Notes: a model not told the origin generated them from the letters alone. Positions 14,845 through 23,030 are shown, counted from the stretch's first letter. The stretch: DNA of 64,000 bases from Kiloniellaceae bacterium (GCA_021776095.1 JAJFGO010000122.1:39362-103361), one strand, 5' to 3'. Program-made: numbers and translations.

Positions 14845-17718
14845 TTAGGCCGGTTCGATGCGGCACAGGGTGGTCTTGGATTCCTGCATATTGGTCACCG
14901 AGTCGTACCCATAGGTTTGCGCCGTATTGCTGGCCTCGCCCAAGACATAGGGGTCGGCCCCGGCCGGGTATTTACTTCTCTGGTCCTCACCCATCCAGTG
15001 ACCCCCGAAGTGGAAAGGCATGAAAGCGACGCCGCGCCCGACACGTTGGGTCACCAGCGCTTTGACCTTTAACTTGGCGTTATTCTCCGGACCATGCAGC
15101 CAGACCATCTGACCGTCCCGGACGCCCAGGTTGTTCGCGTCGACCGTATTGATCTCGACGAACATGTCCTGCTGCAACTCGGCCAGCCAGGGGTTGGAGC
15201 GGGTTTCTTCGCCGCCGCCCTCGTATTCGACCAAGCGGCCGGAGGTGAGGATCATCGGGAAGTTCTTGGAGAAGTCCTTGTCCTGGATCGACTTGTACAT
15301 GATCGGCAGGCGATACATGCGCCGGTCCGTATAGGTCGGATAATCGGCCACCAGATCGCGCCGCGGCGTATACAGCGGCTCGCGGTGAATCGGCACCGGA
15401 TCCGGGAAGTTCCAGACCACGGTACGGGCCTTGGCATTGCCGAAGGGGGCGCAGCCATGCTTGATCGCGACCCGCTGGATGCCACCGGACAGGTCGGTCT
15501 TCCAGTTGGTCTTGTCGCCCGCGATCTTTTCGATCACTTCCACTTCCGCTGCAGTCAGATCCTTGTCCCAACCGAGCTTTTTCAGCATGGCCATGGAGAA
15601 CTCGGGATAGCCGTCCTTGATCTCCGAGCCAACCGGGTAGCTGCCTTCGGCCAGCAGGTTCTGGCCGTCGCGCTCCACGCCGAAACGGGCACGGAAGCAC
15701 AGACCACCCTCCGCCACCGGTTTGGACGGATCGTAAAGCACTGGGGTCCCCGGATGCTTCATTTCCGGCGTCCCCCAACTCGGCCACGGCATGCCGTAAT
15801 AATCGCCGTCGGCCGGACCGCCCAAGGCACGCAGGCTGGTCCTGTCGAAGGTGTGCTGGTTCGCCATGTGCAACTTAAGGCGTTCCGGCGATTGTCCGGT
15901 ATAGCCGATGGTCCACATACCGCGGTTGATTTCGCGGGTGATATCCTCGACGACCGGGGCTTCGCCCTTCACCTCGATGTGCTTGAAGAACTCATCGGCG
16001 AAGCCAAGCTTTTTGGCGAAGAGGTACATGATGTCCTGGTCGGGCTTCGACTCGAACAACGGCGCGACCACTCTTTCGCGCCACTGGATCGAGCGATTCG
16101 AAGCCGTGACCGAGCCATAGGTCTCGAACTGCGTCGCCGCGGGTAAGAGGTAGACCCCGTCGGTCCGGTCGTGCATGACCGCAGTCATGGTCGGATAGGG
16201 ATCGACTACGACCAAAAGATCGAGCTTCGACATCGCCTTCTTCATGTCGGGCAAGCGCGTCTGCGAGTTCGGCGCGTGGCCCCAGAAGACCATGGCCCGC
16301 AAGTTATCGGGCTGGTCGATGTTCTCCTTGGCTTCGAGCGCCAAGTCGAACCAGCGCGACACCGGCACACCCGCCGACTCCATCAGCTTCTTGGAGGCGA
16401 AACGGCCGAGCAAGTAGTCGTAATCCACATCCCAGACCCGCGCCCAGTGCTTCCAGGAACCGGTCTTGATGCCGTAGTAACCCGGCAAAGTGTGACACAG
16501 CACGCCCAGATCGGTCGCGCCCTGCACGTTGTCGTGGCCGCGGTAGATATTGGCGCCACCGCCGGAGGTGCCGATGGTGCCCAAGGCCAGACCCAGGATG
16601 CAGTACGCCCGGGTGTTGTTGTTCCCGTTCGTGTGCTGCGTCCCGCCCATGCACCAGATGATGGTGAAGGGCCGGTTGTTGGCTAGGGTCCGCGCGACCC
16701 GGCGAAGCTGCGAGCCCGGCACGCCGGTTACCCTTTCAACTTCTTCCGGGGCCCACTTTTTGACCTCCTGCCGGATCTGATCCATGCCCCAGACGCGCTG
16801 GCGGATGAACTCCTTGTCCTCCCAGCTGTTCTCGAACACGTGCCAGAGGATGCCCCAGATCAAGGCGACGTCTGTGCCCGGGCGGAACCGGACATATTCG
16901 TCGGCATGCGCGGCCGTGCGGGTAAACCGCGGGTCGCACACGATGAAGGGCGCGTTGTTCTGTTCCTTGGCCTTCAGCATATGCTGCATGGCCACCGGAT
17001 GCGCCTCGGCCGGATTGCCGCCGATCTGGAAGATCGCGCGGGAGTTATGGATGTCGTTGTAAGAATTGGTCATGGCGCCGTAGCCCCAGGTGTTAGCAAC
17101 ACCCGCGACCGTGGTCGAATGACAGATGCGCGCCTGGTGATCGCCGTTGTTCGATCCCCAGAAGGCATAGAATTTGCGGAACAGATAAGCCTGCTCGTTG
17201 CTGTGCTTGGCGGAGCCCAGCCAATACACCGAGTCGGGGCCCGATTTCTCGCGGATCTCGAGCATCTTGTCGCCGATCTCGTTGATCGCTTCTTCCCAGG
17301 AGACTTTGGTCCACTTGCCGTTGACCAGCTTGGTCGGGCTCTTCAAGCGCCGTTCGCCATGGGCGTGCTCGCGCACCGATGCGCCCTTGGCGCAGTGCGC
17401 GCCCAAGTTGAAGGGGCTGTCCCAGCCGGGCTCCTGCCCGATCCAAACCCCATCGCGCACCTCCGCGATGACCGTGCATCCGACAGAACAGTGCGTGCAA
17501 ACCGATTTGATCTGCTTGACTCGGCTGTCGCCCGCGCTTTGCGCTGCAGCCTTCTCGACTCTCCCGAAGGAAAGAGCGGTCCCGGCCGCGACGCCGCCGG
17601 CGGTCAGGCCGGAGCGCTTCAAGAAAGTGCGACGGTCAATAGCGTTGCCGGTCACCCCGGCGAGCGCTTTTGACAAACGGGGGCCATTCGCAACCCCATT
17701 CGTCTTTTTCGTAAGCAT
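14845..17718 (-). CDS. fdhA: Periplasmic formate dehydrogenase catalytic subunit, Tat-exported (FdhA)
   Basis: A 957-residue bis-MGD molybdo/tungsto-enzyme. It opens with a twin-arginine signal (DRRTFLKRSG, residues ~28-37, followed by a hydrophobic stretch). Next come the [4Fe-4S] motif CTHCSVGC (about 74) and the molybdopterin domain. The metal ligand is Cys in ARICHSTTV; no UGA codon is needed. Other hallmarks are IGGNPAEAHPVAMQ and, in the C-terminal domain, LTSGRLVEYEGGGEETRSN. It should oxidise formate in the periplasm and pass electrons through FdhB and cytochrome b to quinone. It differs from FdsA in this same window by its Tat signal and by lacking the N-terminal ferredoxin domains. 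Confidence 0.94.
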   Translation of the reverse strand: MLTKKTNGVANGPRLSKALAGVTGNAIDRRTFLKRSGLTAGGVAAGTALSFGRVEKAAAQSAGDSRVKQIKSVCTHCSVGCTVIAEVRDGVWIGQEPGWDSPFNLGAHCAKGASVREHAHGERRLKSPTKLVNGKWTKVSWEEAINEIGDKMLEIREKSGPDSVYWLGSAKHSNEQAYLFRKFYAFWGSNNGDHQARICHSTTVAGVANTWGYGAMTNSYNDIHNSRAIFQIGGNPAEAHPVAMQHMLKAKEQNNAPFIVCDPRFTRTAAHADEYVRFRPGTDVALIWGILWHVFENSWEDKEFIRQRVWGMDQIRQEVKKWAPEEVERVTGVPGSQLRRVARTLANNRPFTIIWCMGGTQHTNGNNNTRAYCILGLALGTIGTSGGGANIYRGHDNVQGATDLGVLCHTLPGYYGIKTGSWKHWARVWDVDYDYLLGRFASKKLMESAGVPVSRWFDLALEAKENIDQPDNLRAMVFWGHAPNSQTRLPDMKKAMSKLDLLVVVDPYPTMTAVMHDRTDGVYLLPAATQFETYGSVTASNRSIQWRERVVAPLFESKPDQDIMYLFAKKLGFADEFFKHIEVKGEAPVVEDITREINRGMWTIGYTGQSPERLKLHMANQHTFDRTSLRALGGPADGDYYGMPWPSWGTPEMKHPGTPVLYDPSKPVAEGGLCFRARFGVERDGQNLLAEGSYPVGSEIKDGYPEFSMAMLKKLGWDKDLTAAEVEVIEKIAGDKTNWKTDLSGGIQRVAIKHGCAPFGNAKARTVVWNFPDPVPIHREPLYTPRRDLVADYPTYTDRRMYRLPIMYKSIQDKDFSKNFPMILTSGRLVEYEGGGEETRSNPWLAELQQDMFVEINTVDANNLGVRDGQMVWLHGPENNAKLKVKALVTQRVGRGVAFMPFHFGGHWMGEDQRSKYPAGADPYVLGEASNTAQTYGYDSVTNMQESKTTLCRIEPA

Positions 17719-17795
17719 TGACCTCTCCTGTGTTTCGCCGTTCCGAACCGCCCGCGAGCGACCGGAACCCTATGCGCCTAGAAAATCCCGAATTT

Positions 17796-17990
17796 CTAGA
17801 AGCGCGCCAATTTGTAGAACGTCTTCACATGCTCCGTCTCTTGATAGCCGGAGCCTCCGGTCGGCTTTTCCGCCGGCGCCGCTTGGGTCACCGAGGCGCT
17901 TAGCCCCGCTGCCGCCGCCGCGCCGGTTCCGAGACCGACCTTGCGGAAGAAGTCCCGACGGTCCAGGGCCGCCGTTTCCTTCTTACTCAT
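17796..17990 (-). CDS. Formate dehydrogenase region Tat-signal protein (64 aa)
   Basis: A 64-residue protein with the Tat motif DRRDFFRKVGLG, a hydrophobic AAAAAGLSASVTQAAPA stretch, and a short tail ending GYQETEHVKTFYKLARF. This is the small 'formate dehydrogenase region Tat target' family found just upstream of fdhA in many proteobacteria; its role is unknown. ATG 17990 was chosen over an in-frame start at 18023 because a GGAAAGGGAAAG ribosome site lies just before it and the shorter form puts the Tat motif at the right distance. It is 77 bases upstream of fdhA on the same strand. Confidence 0.88.
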   Translation of the reverse strand: MSKKETAALDRRDFFRKVGLGTGAAAAAGLSASVTQAAPAEKPTGGSGYQETEHVKTFYKLARF

Positions 17991-18104
17991 GTCACTTTCC
18001 CTTTCCTTCTGACTTGAAATCATCGTGCTCCAGATACGTCGTGGGCGATCCTTAGTCTCGATCCGCCGGGCCCGCCCCGCCTCACCGGATCGCCGCGATC
18101 TCGC

Positions 18105-18710
18105 TCAGGCCGCCATCTCGAAGGCCTGATTCTCGATCGCCAGGAATACCTTGCCGATCGTGCCGATCGGCATGTAAAGCGCGGCCGAACGCGCCGCCTC
18201 CAAATCCTCGAAGAATCGCGGCGCCCAACAGCCGATGTGACGCGCGAAAAATTCCTGCTGTTGGGCAAGGCTCATGGGCTCGCCGAAGGCGCCCGTAATC
18301 AGGCCCGCCATGATCTCGCACAGGCTGGCGATATGGTCTTCCGGCTCCGTCACCTGACCGATACGGGCGATGCCCAGCTTAGCCATGTCGGCGCGCAAGG
18401 TCGCCAGCGGCTTTTCGTTGAGAAAACCGGTTAGGTAGTAAGAGCCGTAAGGCAAGAGCTCGCCCTGCCCCACACCCACGAAAAGATCGAAGTATTCTTG
18501 CTCGGCCTGCGCCGCAGTCGCGCCGCGTGCCGCCGCCGCCAGAGCCTTCACGCCTTTGCCCAGCGCAGTATCGTCACCGGTCAGGCCGCGCATGAATTTA
18601 AGCGTCGCCAGGTCCGGGGATGTGGTCAGGAAGCGCGCGATCAGCGCATACCAATGGGCCCGAAGCCGGTCCTCATCGGCAATTTCGCTTACGGCTACGT
18701 CGTCCGCCAA
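18105..18710 (-). CDS. TorD-family chaperone for formate dehydrogenase
   Basis: A 201-residue, all-helical TorD/DmsD-family protein. The characteristic pattern is visible: QEYFDLFVGVGQGELLPYGSYYLTGF around residues 90-115 and an EPEDH motif (TEPEDHIASL) at about 142. Such chaperones bind the Tat signal of molybdoenzymes and hold them until the cofactor is inserted. Given its place upstream of fdhA and the Tat-target gene on the same strand, FdhA is the likely client. Cytoplasmic. The gene is preceded by a 340-base gap that probably holds the operon promoter. Confidence 0.88.
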   Translation of the reverse strand: MADDVAVSEIADEDRLRAHWYALIARFLTTSPDLATLKFMRGLTGDDTALGKGVKALAAAARGATAAQAEQEYFDLFVGVGQGELLPYGSYYLTGFLNEKPLATLRADMAKLGIARIGQVTEPEDHIASLCEIMAGLITGAFGEPMSLAQQQEFFARHIGCWAPRFFEDLEAARSAALYMPIGTIGKVFLAIENQAFEMAA

Positions 18711-19050
18711 GCGGCCCTCCCGTTGGCGCCAGTTGCGCCATTTCAGACCTTCGATTCGGTCTTTGTCTATTTTGGGGCCCGGCCGCTTCCATTAGAACCG
18801 GCCGCGCGCACTAAAAACCATTAACTTTCAAAGGTTTTTCGCATGCCCAGAAAGAAATTAGAGAAGCTTTCCGTTAACCTGTCAAGAAAATGCGTTGCTG
18901 CACCCGCGAAGACATAAATCGACACTAAACGTCTAACGAAGGCCGAAACCGATTTCGACATAAAGCGCGCCCATGGGCACGGTCAGTTACATCGCTGATC
19001 GATGTCAAAGTGGTATGAATATTAGCCCGGTCACAGTGCAGGCGGGGAAT
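18711..19050. other. Promoter region of the torD-fdhABC operon
   Basis: About 340 gene-free bases with a less GC-rich middle (18800-18960), between DUF3306 and the TorD gene on the same strand. A candidate FNR/FixK site lies at 18995-19008. No gene, repeat or terminator could be supported. Confidence 0.5.
18995..19008. promoter_or_regulatory. Weak candidate FNR/FixK box upstream of the fdh operon
   Basis: CTGATCGATGTCAA differs at the first base from the TTGA-N6-TCAA core of FNR/FixK sites. It lies 285 bases before the torD ATG, further than usual, so it could instead be chance. Redox control of a formate dehydrogenase operon would be biologically sensible. Confidence 0.25.
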
Positions 19051-19710
19051 TCAATCCTCTGTGCGACCCCAGCGCCGCTCCAGCGCGCCGCGCCGCCGGG
19101 CCAGGGGGGCGGGCGACGTCGCCGCGGACGGCGCCGTTTCATCTTCGAGCGCGGCGACAACCGCCGGCTCCCCGGTGGTTTCCTCGTCCGTCGATAGTTC
19201 GCCCGGGTCTTGATCGCTTTCTTCCGCGGGCGCTTCGGACGCCGATTCGTCGGTTTTCGAATCGTCCGCTTTCTGAGCCTCTTCCTCCTCGACCACGAAA
19301 CCCTTGCCAACCTGATACAGCGTCTTCAGGCCAGCGACGACCGTGGCGGCGTCGGTGAAATCGTCGTCGTAATCGTTCAGGCCATCCAGGCCGGCGAGCA
19401 ATGGATTAGACCGCCATAAGCAGCGCAGGGCCCGGCGGCGAAGCACCTCCGGCACGTTTTGCTTCATGAAGACGGTGAAATCGGCGTCGGCATCCAAGGT
19501 CTCGGGATCGGGCAGCGCCGCCAATTCCTCATCGCTCAGGACATCCGCTTCATCCCGATCGCCCCCCACCGGGGCCGCGCCCTGGTCCACCGATTCGGGC
19601 AAGGCCGTGCCCGCCTCCGCCGATGGCATGGGGCCGGGCGCCGGCTCGGCCAAATCGCTGCGTTTGCGGCGCGACCAGCGCGAGAGAATGTTTTCGTCGG
19701 AGTCAGCCAT
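19051..19710 (-). CDS. DUF3306 protein of formate dehydrogenase clusters
   Basis: A 219-residue acidic protein with the DUF3306 signature: ENILSRWSRRK at the start, DFTVFMKQNVPEVLRRRALRC in the middle (residues ~77-100), then DGLNDYDDDFTDAA. The C-terminal 80 residues are low-complexity, Glu/Asp/Ser-rich and probably disordered. DUF3306 and DUF3305 genes co-occur with fdhA in proteobacteria; their function is not established. It follows DUF3305 by 20 bases, forming a two-gene unit ahead of torD. No signal peptide or membrane segment, so cytoplasmic. Confidence 0.88.
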   Translation of the reverse strand: MADSDENILSRWSRRKRSDLAEPAPGPMPSAEAGTALPESVDQGAAPVGGDRDEADVLSDEELAALPDPETLDADADFTVFMKQNVPEVLRRRALRCLWRSNPLLAGLDGLNDYDDDFTDAATVVAGLKTLYQVGKGFVVEEEEAQKADDSKTDESASEAPAEESDQDPGELSTDEETTGEPAVVAALEDETAPSAATSPAPLARRRGALERRWGRTED

Positions 19711-19730
19711 GACGTCTCTTGGTCCTGCCC

Positions 19731-20270
19731 CTAGCCCTCGCCGGTGCCGCCCGCGGCTGCCGACGGTTTTCGGACGAAGCCGGTCTCATTTGGATCGTAG
19801 CGCTTGCGCTTGCGTTTATAGAACGGCTCATCGACATGATGCTGCGCCACGTAATTCTCGACGAAAGCGATGACGTCGGCCGGCATGGGTACGGCCTCGA
19901 CGATTTCCTCGCCGCTGTCCAGATAGTCCTGGGCCTCGTAAGGGCTCGCGGTAACCAGGAAGGGTACCATCTCGTGCATCGCGTCGGGTTCCTCGTCGCC
20001 GCGCAGAACCACGAAGATGCGCGGCGGCGTCTGCGAAAGATTCACCTTGTAGGCTTCGGTCTCCTTGCGGAACAGCGATAGGGTCAGGGTCCCGCCGTGA
20101 TACTGATCCCAGCCCTCGCCTTGGCTTAGCAAGGTCCAGGCCTCCCTGGGTTCGCAAGCGGGGGCGCCCGGGAACACAGCCACCGGGCGCCAGGAATAAT
20201 CCTGCCAGGGATGGGCGCTCTCACGCCGCTCCAACACCACGCCGAGCGGTAGGGTTTCCTCAATCGCCAT
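19731..20270 (-). CDS. DUF3305 protein of formate dehydrogenase clusters
   Basis: A 179-residue protein of the DUF3305 family: LGVVLERRESAHPWQDYSWRP near the N-terminus, LTLSLFRKETEAYKVNLSQ in the middle, then the acidic PPRIFVVLRGDEEP. The C-terminal 20 residues, after FVENYVAQHHVDEPFYKRKR, are variable. Genes of this family lie next to DUF3306 and fdhA. The role is unknown, and a part in formate dehydrogenase maturation is inferred from neighbourhood only. ATG 20270 was chosen; a TTG nine codons upstream is also in frame. Cytoplasmic. Confidence 0.85.
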   Translation of the reverse strand: MAIEETLPLGVVLERRESAHPWQDYSWRPVAVFPGAPACEPREAWTLLSQGEGWDQYHGGTLTLSLFRKETEAYKVNLSQTPPRIFVVLRGDEEPDAMHEMVPFLVTASPYEAQDYLDSGEEIVEAVPMPADVIAFVENYVAQHHVDEPFYKRKRKRYDPNETGFVRKPSAAAGGTGEG

Positions 20271-20399
20271 CGATCGCCATTTCGCTTGCGGCCGCAACGG
20301 CCTTCATAATGGGGAAATCGACGCCAATCGGCAAAGCCGTTCTTCGCAGCCCCACGCCAAGGTAGGGCGGCCCAACCATTCGGGGCGCCTCACCAAGTC

Positions 20400-20932
20400 T
20401 CACTTGATCAAGAAGCGCAAGGTCAGCTCCCGCCAGTAGGCGTACTGCTCGGCCGGCAACTTGAATGGCGCACAGGCCAAGACCGCCCCTTGCGCGGCAT
20501 TCGCGGTCTGACGATAGCTCCGATCCGCAAAGCTGCGCTCAATGTCGCTGACATAGGCTTACGGATGGTCCCGCTGCGGTTCAAGGAAACGTCGATCACG
20601 ACCGGCCCCGGCGCGCCCTGAGCCGTTTGCGTTGAGCCGGGCCAGCAGCGTGCGATCTGTGCCCGTATCGCCGCGGCTAGCTCTTGCAAGATCGCCAGGT
20701 CCTGGGCTGCCATGTCGTCGACGGCCTCACCAATCATGGTCACCCCCGGTCCGGGCGCCTCAGGCTGCTCAGGCGCGGAATCCGGTTCCACGACCTCCGG
20801 CAGGGCGATCCGCGGTGGAGCCGGAGCTCCCGTCGAAGCCCATTCCGACACTCGTCCCCAAGGCCAAGCCCCCGCAAGCAATTAGATCGCAGGCATACCA
20901 ACAACTATTGGCACCGAGGGACTATTTGTCAT
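20400..20932 (-). pseudogene. Broken TonB/TolA-like energy-transducer gene
   Basis: The minus-strand reading from ATG 20932 gives a hydrophobic start, MTNSPSVPIVVGMPAI. A TAA stop (20884-20882) follows in frame, and then LLAGAWPWGRV continues open. A proline/acid-rich spacer leads into a TonB/TolA C-terminal fold: IARCWPGS..., VVIDVSLNRSGTIRK. There a one-base loss near 20556-20560 shifts the frame. In the next frame the expected end continues with SDIERSFADRSYRQ, then AVLACAPFKLPAEQYAYW and LTLRFLIK, to a stop at 20400. Restoring one G (AAGGCC for AAGCC) would give RKAYVSDIE. Two lesions argue for decay, though sequencing error at the second cannot be excluded. It sits between cytochrome c and the DUF3305 gene. 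Confidence 0.7.
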
Positions 20933-20944
20933 TATAAAAGGTAC

Positions 20945-21002
20945 CGATCGTTCGGCGCGCGACCGAACGGTCGCCGAGGGCCTCTCTAGGGGACCCTCGG
21001 CG
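20945..21002 (-). terminator. Two adjacent hairpins after the di-haem cytochrome c gene
   Basis: The first hairpin read from the cytochrome stop is CGCCGAGGG/CCCTCGGCG (20972-20980 with 20994-21002, 13-base loop). Beyond it lies CGATCGTTCGG/CCGAACGGTCG (20945-20955 with 20963-20973, 7-base loop, one T-G wobble), sharing two bases with the first. They lie 12 bases past the stop codon. The T-rich tail is poor, so termination or 3'-end protection is likely but not certain. Confidence 0.5.
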
Positions 21003-21014
21003 CATAGACTCCGG

Positions 21015-21785
21015 CTACTTGGCCGGGAGGGTTTGCGCGTAGGCCAGGATGTCGACCTGGTCCTGTACGCTGAGTGCGGCCAGAGCGACCATCGGGATGC
21101 CCGGCTGGCCGTTACGGATCTTGTGTAATGTCTCCCAGGGGTTTGCCTGGGCCACCGTGCCGATGTACTCCGGCTTTTTCTCGTCTTTAAAATTTATCTC
21201 CTTGCCGTCGAAGCCGTGACACACGGCGCAGACAGTCTGGTACAGGCGCGCACCGTTGGCCGCATTGCCACGTGCCTTTTTCGTCGCGCGGTCGATATAT
21301 TGGTCCATGTCGACTTGCCCAAGGCTGACAAACATGGCCAGCTTCCTCACAGCACTTTCGGGAATCAGGTCCTCAGTGAAACCGTGGGTGCTATCGCGAA
21401 TCACCGCGACGATCTTCTCCACTGGCTGACCCACCATGCTACGAACACCCTTGAGGCCGCTATAGTGCGAGCCTTTGGCGTAGGCGCCCTCGGCGCCCCT
21501 GTAATCCCAACCGTGGCATTCCTTGCAGCGCCAGGTTGTGGCGCCCTTCTTTTTGCCCGCGGCCGGATAGGCCGGGTGGGTCTCCTCGGGCGGGTCGTGC
21601 TCCAACACCGCCCACCACTTGTCGTAGAGGAGGCCACCACGAGCGATCGTGAATATACCGGTCTCGGTCGTCGGATCGTCCGCCTGAACCACGTCACTCG
21701 ACAGCCCTAATACAGCGACCGCGAAAACACCGGAGACGACGGCAATACAACATCGCAAAATTGGAATTCGGTCGTCCTTGAGCAT
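21015..21785 (-). CDS. Di-haem cytochrome c, periplasmic
   Basis: A 256-residue exported cytochrome. It begins with a signal peptide (MLKDDRIPILRCCIAVVSGVFAVAVLGLSSDVVQA-type, cleavage near VQA/DD). Two haem c motifs are present: CKECH (about residue 88) in WRCKECHGWDYRGAEG, and CAVCH (about 188) in YQTVCAVCHGFDGKEI. Candidate axial methionines are M119 (SMVG) and M228 (IPMVAL). It may carry electrons between the quinol side and terminal acceptors. ATG 21785 was chosen for its GGGAG ribosome site; the frame is open further upstream but without support. A FNR-like box lies 109 bases before the start. Confidence 0.88.
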   Translation of the reverse strand: MLKDDRIPILRCCIAVVSGVFAVAVLGLSSDVVQADDPTTETGIFTIARGGLLYDKWWAVLEHDPPEETHPAYPAAGKKKGATTWRCKECHGWDYRGAEGAYAKGSHYSGLKGVRSMVGQPVEKIVAVIRDSTHGFTEDLIPESAVRKLAMFVSLGQVDMDQYIDRATKKARGNAANGARLYQTVCAVCHGFDGKEINFKDEKKPEYIGTVAQANPWETLHKIRNGQPGIPMVALAALSVQDQVDILAYAQTLPAK

Positions 21786-22106
21786 GACAATCTCCCTTTT
21801 TTGGGATTGGCGCCGACTGTCATGAAGTACGGGCCACCGTCGCGCCAGATCCCCGCCGATTATTTCACATACGCTTTTGGCGCGAGGATCGCGTTGATCT
21901 AAATCATCAAAACGCGCGAAACGCGGCGTAGCGCCTAAGCGCACGGTCAGTGTAGTCGTCACGGGCCATGGCCGCCGGTCGGTCCGGCTAACCCGACATC
22001 GGGCCGTCGGGCTCATCTGCCTTGCGCTTGAAGATCTCAACCCGGCGGGCCCCCGGAGCCCCGGCTCGCTTGCCGTTTCTGCCGCTAAGAAAAGCTATAA
22101 ATCGCC
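21786..22106. other. Intergenic region upstream of the di-haem cytochrome c
   Basis: About 320 bases with the FNR-like site and presumably the cytochrome promoter. The part 21960-22090 is GC-rich with no convincing gene. No repeat was found. Confidence 0.4.
21894..21907 (-). promoter_or_regulatory. Candidate FNR/FixK box upstream of the di-haem cytochrome c
   Basis: TTGATCTAAATCAT matches the TTGAT-N4-ATCAA consensus at nine of ten fixed positions. It is 109 bases before the cytochrome c ATG, a usual distance for an activator site at about -40 with an ordinary leader. An oxygen- or redox-responsive regulator would suit a respiratory cytochrome. Confidence 0.5.
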
Positions 22107-22205
22107 ATGATCGGTAACCTGTGGACCTGGTTCTGGGCGCCCACGGCCAGATACGGCTGGGGCGCAATCTTCATTGTCGGCGGAAACCCTTGGAGCCGTG
22201 GGTGA
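22107..22205 (+). pseudogene. Truncated NapC/NirT-type cytochrome c (N-terminal remnant)
   Basis: A 32-codon stretch reads MIGNLWTWFWAPTARYGWGA, then IFIVGGN, which matches the start of NapC/NirT/NrfH-type membrane tetra-haem cytochromes (LWxxFWxPSARYxxGxLxxxGG). It then runs into PWSRG and a TGA, and the haem-binding part is missing. The next bases carry a transposase remnant on the other strand, suggesting that an insertion or deletion removed the rest. The match is by eye and short, so it could be chance, but the pattern is strong and the neighbour encodes a cytochrome. Confidence 0.5.
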
Positions 22206-22207
22206 TC

Positions 22208-22340
22208 CTAGGCGGCGGATTTATCCCACTTGAGCGGCCTGCGGACCTCTTGGCGGGTCATCGGCATGCGATGCAGCACCACGGCGAGCTTGTAGGCTAA
22301 TTTACGAACGACACGAAATTGAGCGAAAGGCGGGGCAGGA
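22208..22340 (-). pseudogene. Transposase C-terminal remnant
   Basis: The minus strand reads CPAPFAQFRVVRKLAYKLAV, then VLHRMPMTRQEVRRPLKWDK and SAA before TAG. The VRKLAxKLAVVLHRM part resembles the C-terminus of IS110-type transposases. The upstream portion of the gene is absent. It adjoins the NapC fragment, consistent with IS-driven decay here. The family is uncertain. Confidence 0.4.
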
Positions 22341-22376
22341 CAAACCGTGGGCCATAGTGCCACGAAGAGTGCTCAC

Positions 22377-23030
22377 CTAATAGACGCACTTGTGTGCGTA
22401 AAAGCCCTCCGCGTATCCGGAAGCGGAGTTCGACTCGATCCCACGCAATCGCAGAATTGCCCAGAATGTCTCTTTGGTGAACCAGCTTCGGCCTTGCTGG
22501 GAGGCGAAGCAATCGTAGATGGTGTCGACCTTGTATGCGCAAAGGTCGCGCTCGACCGGTATGAAAAAGTTAGGAGCGTTCAAGTCGCCGTCGTACTTCG
22601 GGATCTCGTACTCGAGGATGAAGTGATCGCGGAAGGCGTTCCTGGTCAATTCGGAAACCAGCCGGTGATCCTGATGCGCGTCGCCCCGATAATGGGTGAG
22701 GATCAAGTCGGGCTCAGTCTCGTTTCGAAGCGCTTGGATGTAGTCCTTTATTTCGGCGCCCGTGTACGGGAAGTAGCTATCCCGGAAAGACCCAAGCTTG
22801 ATCGTTTTGCTCTGCGTCCCGTTCAGGAAAACCTCGGCGGCGCGGGTCGCCTCCTTGGCCCGCGCAGAATCGGAACTGAGAACGACCCAGGTGACGTGCA
22901 GGCCCGGATTGTCCTGCACCAAACGCAGGACAGAGGCGCCGCAGCCGATCTCGATGTCGTCGCAATGCGCGCCCAAACACAGGACCGACTTTAGCTTTCT
23001 ACCGCCTGCGCTCAATGCCAGCATGACCAC
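22377..23030 (-). CDS. PIG-L/LmbE-family deacetylase
   Basis: A 217-residue zinc-dependent de-N-acetylase. The family motif AHCDDIEIGCG (about residue 21) supplies His and Asp ligands, and HYRGDAHQDHR (about 112) supplies the second set. Such enzymes remove acetyl groups from N-acetyl sugars or other small molecules. It has no signal peptide, so it acts in the cytosol. It lies 81 bases downstream of an RfbF-like nucleotidyltransferase on the same strand, so modification of an activated sugar for a surface polysaccharide is likely. The true substrate cannot be read from sequence. Confidence 0.88.
   Translation of the reverse strand: MVMLALSAGGRKLKSVLCLGAHCDDIEIGCGASVLRLVQDNPGLHVTWVVLSSDSARAKEATRAAEVFLNGTQSKTIKLGSFRDSYFPYTGAEIKDYIQALRNETEPDLILTHYRGDAHQDHRLVSELTRNAFRDHFILEYEIPKYDGDLNAPNFFIPVERDLCAYKVDTIYDCFASQQGRSWFTKETFWAILRLRGIESNSASGYAEGFYAHKCVY

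Noticed and set aside
15094..17673. Long plus-strand open frames (15094-16146 and 16840-17673) antisense to fdhA
   Set aside because: FdhA is conserved over its full length; the antisense product looks like biased-composition noise.
14845..17718. Possible selenocysteine formate dehydrogenase
   Set aside because: The active-site residue is encoded by a Cys codon in both FdhA (ARICHSTTV) and FdsA (TRLCHASSV), so no UGA recoding is required.
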